From Bacteroidales bacterium (GTDB taxonomy: Bacteria; Bacteroidota; Bacteroidia; Bacteroidales; VadinHA17), in NCBI GenBank assembly GCA_016709865.1, contig JADJLX010000005.1, positions 1,674,001 through 1,738,000 on the forward strand: a DNA stretch of 64,000 bases. The letters run 5' to 3'. The translations under genes were made by a program, and so were the position numbers. The notes under the pieces were generated by a model. The model did not search any database. It saw only the letters and a program-made list of their open reading frames with translations, and had not been told where the DNA came from. This document shows positions 26,632 through 35,162 of the stretch, one piece after another (within the stretch, counting starts at the first letter, position 1; each line of letters opens with the position of its first letter).

Positions 26632-27603
26632 ATGAAGACTATTGCGATTGTTGCCGGAGGTGATTCCTCTGAATTTGAAGTATCTGTTAAAAGTGCAGGT
26701 GAAGTAGAAAAAATTCTATCAGGGAGATATATTGTATACCTGATAATGATGAGAGGCACAAACTGGTACTGGGAAGATCAGAAAGGCAGGTATCATAATA
26801 TCGACAAGAATGACTTTTCGCTGGTCACAGATGAGCACAGGATCAGGTTCGACGGCGTTTTCATTGCTATACACGGTACTCCGGGGGAGAATGGATACAT
26901 TCAGGGATATTTCGACATGATGAGTATTCCATATACCAGCTGCGGCGCATTCTGTTCTGCCCTTACCTTTAACAAGCAGGCCTGTAAACTATTCCTGAAA
27001 GAATATAATATCCCGATGGCTAATGCAATCCTTTTCCGAAAGGGTGACAGCCTTGATCCGGTAAACATTATAAAAAGAACCGGACTCCCCTGTTTTGTGA
27101 AACCTAACGACAGCGGATCAAGTTTTGGAGTTACCAAGGTGAAGCAAAAGGAAGATCTTATGTCAGCTATAGAGACAGCTTTCAGGGAGAGCAATGAGGT
27201 TATGATTGAGGCCTTTATGAAGGGCAGGGAAGTTGCATGCGGGGTAGTGAAAACAAGAAACAAGACGATTGTCCTTCCTGTAACAGAGATAATAAGCAAG
27301 AACGAATTCTTCGATTACGAGGCAAAATATACTCCCGGGATGTCGGATGAAGTTACACCTGCAAACATGCCTTCAAATATCACCAATGAGATTCAGCGAC
27401 TCAGCCTGTTAATCTGCGATCTGCTTGGATGCAAGGGAATTGTAAGAGTCGATTTTATTGTAATTAATGATAAACCTTTCTTCCTCGAAATCAATACAAT
27501 CCCCGGAATGACGAAAGAGAGCCTTATTCCCAAGCAGGCAGATGCAGCAGAGATCAGCCACGAAGAACTCTATTCGATGGTTGTGGAGAATATGTTTGAG
27601 TAA
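26632..27603 (+). CDS. ddl: D-alanine--D-alanine ligase
   Basis: ATP-grasp enzyme making the D-Ala-D-Ala dipeptide for cell-wall precursors. N-terminal IAIVAGGDSSEFEVSVKSAGE binds the first D-Ala; IHGTPGENGYIQGYFDM, GLPCFVKPNDSGSSFGVTKV (ATP), FIEAFMKGREVACGV-like MIEAFMKGREVACGVV and FFLEINTIPGMTKESLIPKQ complete the ATP-grasp set. It has 323 residues, usual length. Its product is the substrate of the MurF half of the fusion at 2090-4552, whose racemase half provides D-Ala. Monocistronic by context. Very confident. Confidence 0.96.
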   Translation: MKTIAIVAGGDSSEFEVSVKSAGEVEKILSGRYIVYLIMMRGTNWYWEDQKGRYHNIDKNDFSLVTDEHRIRFDGVFIAIHGTPGENGYIQGYFDMMSIPYTSCGAFCSALTFNKQACKLFLKEYNIPMANAILFRKGDSLDPVNIIKRTGLPCFVKPNDSGSSFGVTKVKQKEDLMSAIETAFRESNEVMIEAFMKGREVACGVVKTRNKTIVLPVTEIISKNEFFDYEAKYTPGMSDEVTPANMPSNITNEIQRLSLLICDLLGCKGIVRVDFIVINDKPFFLEINTIPGMTKESLIPKQADAAEISHEELYSMVVENMFE

Positions 27604-27604
27604 A

Positions 27605-27664
27605 GGCGCAGGGCACAGGGCGCAGGGCAGGATTTGCTCTGTGCTCTGTGCTCTATGCTCTGAG
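27605..27664. repeat. GCGCAGGGCAC / GCTCTGTGCTC inverted repeat after ddl
   Basis: AGGCGCAGGGCACAGGGCGC and CAGGGCAGG face GCTCTGTGCTCTGTGCTC and TATGCTCTGAGC. It fills the 61-bp gap between convergent ddl and the oxidoreductase gene. Pairing of the arms is imperfect. Confidence 0.65.
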
Positions 27665-29056
27665 CTACCTTCCTTTCGCCATTTTCAACCCGCTGGTAGT
27701 TGTATAGTACTTGGTAATCATATTCGGTACTTCCCACTCAGGCAGTTTTCCGGCATTCATATACTCAAGGAATTTGGCAGTTACCTGTCCGAAGTGCTCT
27801 TCATGGGTAACTCTGTATTTCTTTGGAACAGAGATTTTGAGTGCACTTTTGCCAACTGCCTCAACCTGCAGACTATCATATGGTAATGAACCCACAACTT
27901 CTTTTAGCTTAGTTGTAAAGTCAGCTATTTTTGCTCCCTTAATATTCTCTATATAAAGTGTAGGCAGAAATTTTTCCTCAGCTCCCTGTTTAATTACCAG
28001 GTCGCAATTTGTTCCGTGCATAACTGAATAGTGTGTATCACCACCTCCCGGAGGAGCCTGATATTTCCATTCAACAGAGACTTTTGCATATACACCTTTA
28101 ATCTGGTAGGTCATCTCTCCATTTGCATAGACGTTAAGTTTTCCGTCTTTCACATCTTTCTGAAGATAATCAGGATATGTTTCAAGATTTGTAACACCCT
28201 TAAACTCTTCAGGTGAGATTAGTGTTGGCCATCTTTTTGCAGCTTCCATTTTGATATCAGCCGGACTGAGGATCTGATCAGGGAAACATTCCCACTGTAC
28301 GAGGTCGACAAGATGTGTTGTAACATCAACAATACCCTCACCCTGCTGTTCAACATCGAAGAACCATGCCGGACGAAGAAGGGGTGTGCCAGACACTATC
28401 TTTGAGAAATGATGCACACTGACCTTAGTAACTGCAGGATCTTCCTTTGTTCCGGGTTTAAGTGTTCCGAATACCTCAGGCTTCTGAGAAAGCAATTTCT
28501 GAAGTATTGTTGTTACTTCAAAGCGCTCTGTCATAATATCATATAACAAAACACCTTTCTCCTTTGCTGTAGCGAACGCTGTTTCAAGAGCCTGAAAATC
28601 ATCAGGTGAGATTATCATTGGCTTATCAGCCAGTACGTTAAGTCCGGCATTAATCGACTTTGTTATATACTCAGCTTTCTTCCTGTTATTTCCTGAAAGG
28701 ACAACAACATTACCTGCCTTTTCAGAGAGCATTTTTTCAAAGAAATCTGTACCGGTATAAACTATCTCGTTCCATTTTGTAGGATCTGCCGTACGGGTGT
28801 TATAGGAGTTTATTCTGTTAAGATGCTGCTGATAATCCGGCCCTTCCGGAGCATAAACATGAACGTCGGGCGACACCTGATCGTACATAATTTTCTGTAC
28901 CAGGGCGGCATGAAAATGGCCCGGGTCGACAGTAAGCAGATTTACCTGGTATGTTTTTTCCATTGTCTCAGAGGATTTGTCAGTTTGCTTTGAGCCTCCT
29001 GATCCACAGGAAGTGATAATCGACGCACAAAGAATTAAGAAAGAGAGATTTTTCAT
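27665..29056 (-). CDS. Lipoprotein Gfo/Idh/MocA-type oxidoreductase homologue
   Basis: A 463-residue protein of the putative oxidoreductase C-terminal family. The lipoprotein signal ends in ITSC, so it should be lipid-anchored in the envelope rather than cytoplasmic. The Rossmann-like half has NVVVLSGNNRKKAEYI and LNVLADKPMIISPDDF (compare EKP of Gfo/Idh enzymes), but the usual glycine-rich nucleotide loop is replaced by LLTVDPGHFHAALVQ. The C-terminal half has HLVDLVQWE and a long beta domain. Activity unknown; many relatives in Bacteroidota occur in sugar catabolic clusters. It follows the DUF6807 gene on the same strand after a 132-bp spacer filled by a repeat. Confidence 0.85.
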   Translation of the reverse strand: MKNLSFLILCASIITSCGSGGSKQTDKSSETMEKTYQVNLLTVDPGHFHAALVQKIMYDQVSPDVHVYAPEGPDYQQHLNRINSYNTRTADPTKWNEIVYTGTDFFEKMLSEKAGNVVVLSGNNRKKAEYITKSINAGLNVLADKPMIISPDDFQALETAFATAKEKGVLLYDIMTERFEVTTILQKLLSQKPEVFGTLKPGTKEDPAVTKVSVHHFSKIVSGTPLLRPAWFFDVEQQGEGIVDVTTHLVDLVQWECFPDQILSPADIKMEAAKRWPTLISPEEFKGVTNLETYPDYLQKDVKDGKLNVYANGEMTYQIKGVYAKVSVEWKYQAPPGGGDTHYSVMHGTNCDLVIKQGAEEKFLPTLYIENIKGAKIADFTTKLKEVVGSLPYDSLQVEAVGKSALKISVPKKYRVTHEEHFGQVTAKFLEYMNAGKLPEWEVPNMITKYYTTTSGLKMAKGR

Positions 29057-29090
29057 AGTTTCAATATTTCGTTTGATTTTAGTTTTTCAT

Positions 29091-29175
29091 GCCACCAAGT
29101 CACCAAGGCTCAAAGAAACACCAATTATTTTAATTGTTTTCTTGGTGATCCTTTGTGTCTTAGAGTCTTGGTGGC
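29091..29175. repeat. CCACCAAG-type inverted repeat
   Basis: Outer ends GCCACCAAG (29091-29099) and CTTGGTGGC (29167-29175) are exact complements. Inner units TCACCAAGG, CTCAAAG and CTTGGTGATCC, TTTGTGTC continue the arms. A variant of the CACAGAG/CACAAAG family, here between two genes in the same direction. Confidence 0.75.
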
Positions 29176-29188
29176 AATTTTTTTATCA

Positions 29189-30451
29189 TCATTTACTAAT
29201 AACTTTTACCTGTGGCGGATAAGCGAAATCATTCCATATTCTGTCACCAGCTGACTTGTCAATTTTGCCATCATAAATCAGCATTCTGTATTTGAGTCTG
29301 TAAATCTTACCCGGGTCAAGTGCCCAGTCGGTAAACCTGGTCGGGCAAAACTCGAAGTAAACATCTCCCCTTCCATTCTGTGATTCGGGCCAAACTCTCA
29401 TTGGTTCAGGATGAGCTCTGTTCTCAGGATGTGAAAAAAAGGTAATCCCCGACTGACCATTCTCTTTGAACGCGCCATTCAGATCGGCCCATCGGGCATG
29501 AGAACCGTCGGCAGTGACGCGTGTTTTTCCTTCTGAGGTAAGAACTGTACTGTTATCCTTATTCCATTCTGCCGTTGCCCTGAAACCTATTCCGCCTGCA
29601 TATCTGTATGCCTCGAAGACTATTGTGGAATCACCAGCAACCGTAAGGAATGTGGTGAAATCGACCAGCCAGGCTTTTATCCCGGCAACAGGTTCGGCAT
29701 TCCATGCCCTGATATCCCATATTTCATTCATAGTCAGCTCTTCAGGTTTTTTTCCTCGGAAATCGATATGTTCCTGGCGGACAGAAAAACCACCGTAAAC
29801 AGGACCATTTACAGTTGAATTAATACCTTCAAATCTTACAGTTCCCTGTTTGGATCCAAGATTCCAGAAGTCAGTAACATGATCACGGATCTTAACCTTG
29901 GTCCAGGGATTCCAGATCCCGAAATGGTGATAATGATCCGGGGCATCTATTCTTGTAAGAACATTACCGGAAGGTGACACTACAGGATGTATAAATCCGC
30001 TTCTCCTGTAGGCAGTATCAACTTTTGCCGGTGGGTAATGAACGGCAGTCTGATAATTAAGAATTTCTGAATTACTATTTCTCAGTATTATCCCGGTTGC
30101 AGTTACATCGGCTGTAATTTTATTTTCAAAACTGTTATTGGTGTTTTGGTACAGGAAGTACTCCCTTGATTTTCCGGGAGCAGTAGTACCATCAAGTACA
30201 AACCACAGCAATGTATTGTAACCTGGTTCAATCTGAAATGGCTTCTCAATAAGTTTACCATTTACTTTTTCTACCAGCTGATATGATAAAGTATCAATGA
30301 GTATGGTTCCTGTTAACCCGGCACTTACAGGGGTGTTTATCCTTTGGAATGCTCCGGATTCCACCGTGAAATGCAGGACTTCTTTTTTCTGAGCTCCGGC
30401 AAAAAATGTGACACTAATTAAAAGGATTACCAGAAAAATTAATCTCTTCAT
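29189..30451 (-). CDS. DUF6807 (PmoA-like) secreted protein
   Basis: A 420-residue protein with signal peptide (FLVILLISVTFFAGAQ). The conserved core includes RIDAPDHYHHFGIWNPWT, WNLGSKQGTVRFEG, and a C-terminal FFSHPENRAHPEPMRVWPES. This is the family annotated as PmoA/DUF6807; despite that name there is no sign of a methane monooxygenase subunit, and relatives occur with sugar-degrading genes. The HHFG and HPENR clusters look like a binding or catalytic site. It starts 8 bp after the URO-D-like gene, in the gcvP-led run, and is likely co-transcribed with it. Confidence 0.85.
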   Translation of the reverse strand: MKRLIFLVILLISVTFFAGAQKKEVLHFTVESGAFQRINTPVSAGLTGTILIDTLSYQLVEKVNGKLIEKPFQIEPGYNTLLWFVLDGTTAPGKSREYFLYQNTNNSFENKITADVTATGIILRNSNSEILNYQTAVHYPPAKVDTAYRRSGFIHPVVSPSGNVLTRIDAPDHYHHFGIWNPWTKVKIRDHVTDFWNLGSKQGTVRFEGINSTVNGPVYGGFSVRQEHIDFRGKKPEELTMNEIWDIRAWNAEPVAGIKAWLVDFTTFLTVAGDSTIVFEAYRYAGGIGFRATAEWNKDNSTVLTSEGKTRVTADGSHARWADLNGAFKENGQSGITFFSHPENRAHPEPMRVWPESQNGRGDVYFEFCPTRFTDWALDPGKIYRLKYRMLIYDGKIDKSAGDRIWNDFAYPPQVKVISK

Positions 30452-30459
30452 AATCAGGA

Positions 30460-31497
30460 TTATTTAGAATACTTTTTTACTGCATTTATAAACGCTTCAA
30501 TATTTACATTCTGCACATCGGGTGGCATCCCTCCGCCCACTGACCAGATTATTCGATCGTGATTTTTTATTTCTCCGAATGCTTTTGCCACAGCAGCATC
30601 AACCTGTTCAGGCGTGCCTGCCGCAAGAACATCTCTGGGAGGAATATTTCCCAACAAGACAACTTCTGGTCCGGCGAGTTCGCGGATCTCACCCATGGAA
30701 TGATTAAAGGAGAAGTTGAACATATTTACACCCATCTTTTTGAGGTATCGTGCTGTAATTAAACCTTCAGCATCGTTATGGAGAAACCTTACCTTAACGT
30801 TAGCACTTTCGAATATACGGCTAAAATAAGGAAGAACAAATTCTTCAAATTCAACTTCACCAACGAAACCGATAATATCATCAAGAATAAGTACTCCATC
30901 AATCGAAGGGAAGCTCTCTTTCTGCCATGCCACCCAGTCGCAGATAAAATCCGTAATCTTCTTAAGGAGCCTGTGCGATCCTTCCGGATCCATTGCGAGA
31001 GCCATCATAAACTCAGTAGTCCCCATCAGGAAACTTGCTATGTTCAATGGTCCTCTGGCAACAGCAAACCTTATCTGATGATCTGCTTTATTTATTGCTT
31101 CCTGGTTATTTCTTAACCTGCTGATCATAAAAGGTAAAAGACCATCAGTTCTCACATTTGGCTGAGGTAATAACTCAACAGCCTCAATACCAGAAAGAAT
31201 TCTTTCAGCATGAGGAAGATTTTTTTCAAGAAAAACCATCCGTGAACCGAACGCAGAGGGCTCGGTGCACATTCCATACTCCGACCAGAATGACGGAAGG
31301 AACCAGACATCGGGAAATGTATTAATTGCTTTCAGGTTTGATTTTAACCAGATCTCATCTGATGCATAGAAGTCGATGTTGGATGTACCATACCATCCCG
31401 GAATCCATGGACTGTCAATAATGAATCCAACAGGCTGATAGGTCAGTTTCTTCCCATCGATCATTGCTGTAAGATCATTCCAGTAAGAATTTTTCAT
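30460..31497 (-). CDS. Uroporphyrinogen-decarboxylase-family protein, zinc cysteines absent
   Basis: A 345-residue TIM-barrel protein of the URO-D superfamily, which includes heme-pathway decarboxylases and corrinoid methyltransferases. It starts SYWNDLTAMIDGKKLTYQPV; family blocks include FAVARGPLNIASFLMGTTEF, GVLILDDIIGFVGEVEFEEF and LLGNIPPRDVLAAGTPEQV. It lacks obvious heme-decarboxylase arginine motifs. Methyltransferase members usually have HxC and a later GCxIP; here these read LHNDAEGL and SVGGGMPPD, so the two Cys zinc ligands are missing. Reaction unknown. Its ATG overlaps the gcvP stop (ATGA), and DUF6807 follows 8 bp later. Confidence 0.82.
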   Translation of the reverse strand: MKNSYWNDLTAMIDGKKLTYQPVGFIIDSPWIPGWYGTSNIDFYASDEIWLKSNLKAINTFPDVWFLPSFWSEYGMCTEPSAFGSRMVFLEKNLPHAERILSGIEAVELLPQPNVRTDGLLPFMISRLRNNQEAINKADHQIRFAVARGPLNIASFLMGTTEFMMALAMDPEGSHRLLKKITDFICDWVAWQKESFPSIDGVLILDDIIGFVGEVEFEEFVLPYFSRIFESANVKVRFLHNDAEGLITARYLKKMGVNMFNFSFNHSMGEIRELAGPEVVLLGNIPPRDVLAAGTPEQVDAAVAKAFGEIKNHDRIIWSVGGGMPPDVQNVNIEAFINAVKKYSK

Positions 31498-34367
31498 GAG
31501 TTTCTGTATGAATCAATTGGAGCACATGTACAAACAAGGTTACGGTCGCCATACCCATCATCAATCCTGCCCACCGAAGGCCAGAACTTATTCTCAATCA
31601 CCCATTTCAGCGGGAATGCAGCTTTCTGCCTGTCATAAGAATGTTTCCATTCATCTGCTGTTAATACTTTCACAGTATGCGGAGCATTATGAAGAACATT
31701 ATCCTCTTTGTCGGCTTTTCCCTCTTTTACTTCCTGAATCTCATTCCAGATTGATTTCAGAGCACTGATAAATTTATCAAGTTCCTGAAGCGACTCAGAC
31801 TCAGTAGGTTCAACCATAAGAGTTCCATGAACAGGAAATGAAAGAGTTGGAGCATGGAATCCATAGTCCATAAGCCGCTTTGCAATATCGCCTTCAGTTA
31901 TTCCTGCTTCAGTCTTGAAGTTACGGCAATCGAGTATCATTTCGTGAGCAACAAATCCTTCAGTTCCGGTATAAAGTGTTTTGAAGTATCCTTTCAGAGA
32001 AGCAGCTATATAGTTTGCGTTCAGGATGGCATATTTGGTTGCAAGTGTTAAACCGTATGAACCCATCATCATTACGTAGGCGTGTGATATTGTAAGAACT
32101 TGTCCGCTTCCAAATGGCGCTCCTGCAACAGCAGTTGTTCCATAACTGCCTCCTGTCTTAACCAGAGGGTGCGATGGAAGAAACTCAGCAAGCTTATTGT
32201 TTACAAGAATCGGGCCCATACCCGGTCCTCCGCCGCCATGAGGAATGGCGAATGTTTTATGAAGGTTCAGGTGGCAGACATCAGCGCCAATTGAACCCGG
32301 ATTGGTGAGTCCCACCTGTGCATTCATGTTGGCACCATCCATATAAACCAGTCCGCCGTTGGAATGAACTATGTCTGTCATCTCTTTGACAGCAGACTCA
32401 AATACGCCATGTGTTGAGGGATAAGTTATCATGAAACAAGCCAGATTAGCTTTGTTCTCTTCAGCTTTTTTCCGGAGATCATCAACACTGATATTTCCTT
32501 TTTCATCACATTCCACTACAACAACCTGCATGCCGGCCATTGCTGCACTGGCAGGATTGGTGCCATGTGCTGAAGAGGGTATAAGAGCAATATTCCTGTG
32601 TGCTTCGCCGTGTGTCAGGTGATATTCCCTGATAACCATTAATCCGGCATACTCCCCTGCGGCTCCTGAATTTGGCTGGAATGAAATTGCTGAAAAACCG
32701 GTAATCTCTTTCAGTGCCTCACCAAGCTCATCCATGATCTGATAATATCCTTCTGCCTGATCCTTAGGGACAAAAGGATGAATATTTCCGAATTCAGGCC
32801 AGCTCATTGCAAACATTGAACTGGCAGGATTAAGCTTCATTGTACAGGAACCCAGTGAGATCATGCTATGAGTGAGAGAAAAATCTTTTCTTTCAAGCAT
32901 TTTGATATATCTCATCATCTCTGTTTCACTATGATACCTGTTGTAAGTACCCTCTTTCAGAAACTCAGATTTCCTGTAAAACTTATTATCCAGACAGGTA
33001 CAGTTACCATAAGCAGTAACTTTGCCGGTATGCTTACCAGCAGCTTTTGCAAAGATCTCAGTAATAGCACTTATCTCTTTAAATGTAGTTACTTCATCAG
33101 TGCTGATCTGAACCGTATGATCATCAGGATAGTAAAAATTCATTTCTGCCTCTTCGGCCATTTTTCTGATACTATCTGCTGAAATGTTTTGTCCCAGATC
33201 AATTCTGACAGTATCGAAAAACTCAGAATTAACCTGCTTAAAGCCAAGGCCGGTCAGAGAACAGCTGATAGTGCAGGCTGACTTCTGAATATGTGTTGCA
33301 ATGTTTTTCAATCCTTCAGGACCATGATATTGTGCATACATGCCCGACATAGTTGCAAGAAGAGCCTGAGCAGTACATATATTTGATGTAGCCCTTTCAC
33401 GTTTTATATGCTGTTCCCTGGTCTGTAATGCCATCCTCAGAGCACTGTTTCCCTGGGCATCTACAGAAACTCCGATAATCCTTCCCGGCATGCTTCTTTT
33501 AAGCTCATCCTTTGTAGCAAAATAGCCTGCATGAGGACCGCCAAAACTCATCGGAAGTCCCATTCTCTGACTTGAACCAACAACAATATCTGCACCCCAC
33601 TCACCGGGCGGTACCAGCAATGCCAGGCTTATCAGATCAGCGGCAACACCAACCAGAGTTCCGGAAGAGTGTGCCATATCCGTAAATGATTTGTAATCCC
33701 TCACCTGACCCGAAGCAGCAGGGTACTGAACAAATGCTCCGAAAAATGATTCACTGAATGTGACCTCAGTATATTTTCCTGTAATAAGTTCTATACCCAA
33801 AGGCATAGAACGTGTTTTTATTACATCAAGTGTCTGCGGGAAAACATCATCGTCGATAAAAAACTTATTTGCACCTGCTTTGACAGCCGCCCTCGACCTG
33901 GCATTAAACATCATAATCATTGCTTCAGCAGCAGCTGTCGATTCGTCAAGCAATGAGGCATTTGCGATCTCCATACCTGTAAGCTGGATGATCATAGTCT
34001 GAAAATTAAGCAACGCTTCAAGCCGTCCCTGCGAGATTTCTGCCTGGTAGGGAGTATATGAAGTATACCATGCGGGGTTTTCAAGAACATTCCGGATGAT
34101 TACCGATAAGGGAGCTACACCATAATATCCCTGTCCGATAAATGATCTGAACATCTTGTTCTTTTTCCCTATACTTTTTATATGATTAAGATATTCAAAT
34201 TCGCTCATTGCCTCGGGCAGGCTGAGAGGCGTTTTAAGCATCAATGAAGCTGGTACTGTTTTGCTGATCAGCTGATCAAGTGAGCTTACGCCTATTGTAT
34301 TTAACATTTTGGGCAGCTCATTATCTCTTGGACCGTTATGCCTGTTGACAAATTTATCTGATGACAT
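31494..34367 (-). CDS. gcvP: Glycine dehydrogenase (decarboxylating), P-protein
   Basis: PLP enzyme of the glycine cleavage system, decarboxylating glycine and passing the aminomethyl group to the lipoyl H-protein. It is the long fused form at 957 residues, with the N half starting FVNRHNGPRDNELPKMLNTI and the C half carrying the PLP lysine at about K704 in NLHKTFAIPHGGGGPG; FIGQGYYGVAPLSVIIRNV and SLGSCTMKLNPASSM are typical. GcvT, GcvH and lipoamide dehydrogenase are not here. It starts 90 bp after the metallo-hydrolase gene, a spacer without a recognisable glycine riboswitch. The 4-bp overlap with the URO-D-like gene suggests coupled translation, an unusual partner. Confidence 0.95.
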   Translation of the reverse strand: MSSDKFVNRHNGPRDNELPKMLNTIGVSSLDQLISKTVPASLMLKTPLSLPEAMSEFEYLNHIKSIGKKNKMFRSFIGQGYYGVAPLSVIIRNVLENPAWYTSYTPYQAEISQGRLEALLNFQTMIIQLTGMEIANASLLDESTAAAEAMIMMFNARSRAAVKAGANKFFIDDDVFPQTLDVIKTRSMPLGIELITGKYTEVTFSESFFGAFVQYPAASGQVRDYKSFTDMAHSSGTLVGVAADLISLALLVPPGEWGADIVVGSSQRMGLPMSFGGPHAGYFATKDELKRSMPGRIIGVSVDAQGNSALRMALQTREQHIKRERATSNICTAQALLATMSGMYAQYHGPEGLKNIATHIQKSACTISCSLTGLGFKQVNSEFFDTVRIDLGQNISADSIRKMAEEAEMNFYYPDDHTVQISTDEVTTFKEISAITEIFAKAAGKHTGKVTAYGNCTCLDNKFYRKSEFLKEGTYNRYHSETEMMRYIKMLERKDFSLTHSMISLGSCTMKLNPASSMFAMSWPEFGNIHPFVPKDQAEGYYQIMDELGEALKEITGFSAISFQPNSGAAGEYAGLMVIREYHLTHGEAHRNIALIPSSAHGTNPASAAMAGMQVVVVECDEKGNISVDDLRKKAEENKANLACFMITYPSTHGVFESAVKEMTDIVHSNGGLVYMDGANMNAQVGLTNPGSIGADVCHLNLHKTFAIPHGGGGPGMGPILVNNKLAEFLPSHPLVKTGGSYGTTAVAGAPFGSGQVLTISHAYVMMMGSYGLTLATKYAILNANYIAASLKGYFKTLYTGTEGFVAHEMILDCRNFKTEAGITEGDIAKRLMDYGFHAPTLSFPVHGTLMVEPTESESLQELDKFISALKSIWNEIQEVKEGKADKEDNVLHNAPHTVKVLTADEWKHSYDRQKAAFPLKWVIENKFWPSVGRIDDGYGDRNLVCTCAPIDSYRNS

Positions 34368-34457
34368 AGTTGTATTTTATCAATAAATAATGTTGTTTGA
34401 CTTTAAATATGAGAAAGCAAAGAACTGAAATTCCTGCAAAATAAAGTATGATTTAAA

Positions 34458-35093
34458 TTAGGAAAAATAGGGATTGGTTTTGACCTCACGTTCGATAGTT
34501 GATTCAGAACCGTGTCCTGCGTATACAACAGTTGATGGAGGCAAAACAAATAATTTGTTCCTGATACTTTTTATCAATGTCTCATGATCACCTCCCGGCA
34601 GATCGCTTCTGCCTATGCTGCCTGCAAACAGAGCATCCCCTGTAAAGACACATCCGTTTTCTTCGCTGTAGAAAGCGAAACTACCCGGCGCATGACCAGG
34701 AACATGGAGAGCAACAAGGGTAGTATCTCCAAAGGTAATAATCTGGTTATCTGACAAATATCCTCCGGGCTCAGGAGGGATTTCCATAGAAAGGCCGAAG
34801 AGCATTGCGTGCTGGGCTGCGTTTTTTCTGTTTGGTTCATCGGCCTCTCCCGACAGAGTCCTAAGATTATATCTGTCGAGCATAAATTTATTGCCGAAAA
34901 TATGATCGAGATGACAATGCGTATTAAGAAGCAATACCGGATTTAGTTTTTTCTCTGCAAGGAATCTTTCAAGCTGATCAGACTCCTCCCTGTCATAACA
35001 ACCACAGTCAATAACAGCACAATCGCCTGACTTGTCAGCTAAAATATAAGTGTTTTCATCAATCGGATTAAATACAAACCGGTATATCTCCAT
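34458..35093 (-). CDS. MBL-fold metallo-hydrolase (glyoxalase II-like)
   Basis: A 211-residue hydrolase with metal ligands in LLNTHCHLDHIFGN (HxHxDH), then HVPGHAPGSFAFY, FTGDALFAGSIGRSDLPGG and VVYAGHGSEST. This is the glyoxalase-II/persulfide-dioxygenase-like branch; substrate not determined. An earlier ATG at 35171 would add 26 residues (EDGRRKTEDRRQK...) translated from an intergenic simple repeat; the ATG at 35093 (MEIYRFVFNP) is at the family's natural N-terminus and is preferred. It follows pcm and precedes gcvP. Confidence 0.9.
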   Translation of the reverse strand: MEIYRFVFNPIDENTYILADKSGDCAVIDCGCYDREESDQLERFLAEKKLNPVLLLNTHCHLDHIFGNKFMLDRYNLRTLSGEADEPNRKNAAQHAMLFGLSMEIPPEPGGYLSDNQIITFGDTTLVALHVPGHAPGSFAFYSEENGCVFTGDALFAGSIGRSDLPGGDHETLIKSIRNKLFVLPPSTVVYAGHGSESTIEREVKTNPYFS

Positions 35094-35101
35094 ATAAATT
35101 T

Positions 35102-35162
35102 GCCTTTTATTTTTTGCCTTTATTTTTTGCCTTCGGTCTTCTGTCTTCCGTCTTCCGTCTTC
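35102..35162. repeat. Simple repeats (TCTTCCG and TTTTTTGCC types) between pcm and hydrolase
   Basis: Plus-strand units TTATTTTTTGCC twice, followed by CTTCGGTCTTCTGTCTTCCG and TCTTCCGTCTTC. On the minus strand this is GAAGACGGAAGAC, the type also inside the 5254 gene. It occupies the 67-bp spacer between two same-strand genes and touches the pcm stop codon. Confidence 0.7.

Noticed and set aside
26490..26759. Minus-strand frame upstream of and into ddl
   Set aside because: It is mostly repeat DNA (Cys/Leu/Pro-rich) and overlaps the ddl coding region.
29189..30451. Methane monooxygenase subunit (from the PmoA name)
   Set aside because: A soluble exported protein without membrane helices; the name is a family label only.
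34368..34457. Glycine riboswitch before gcvP
   Set aside because: The 90-bp AT-rich spacer has no paired aptamer-like structure or conserved core that I can see.
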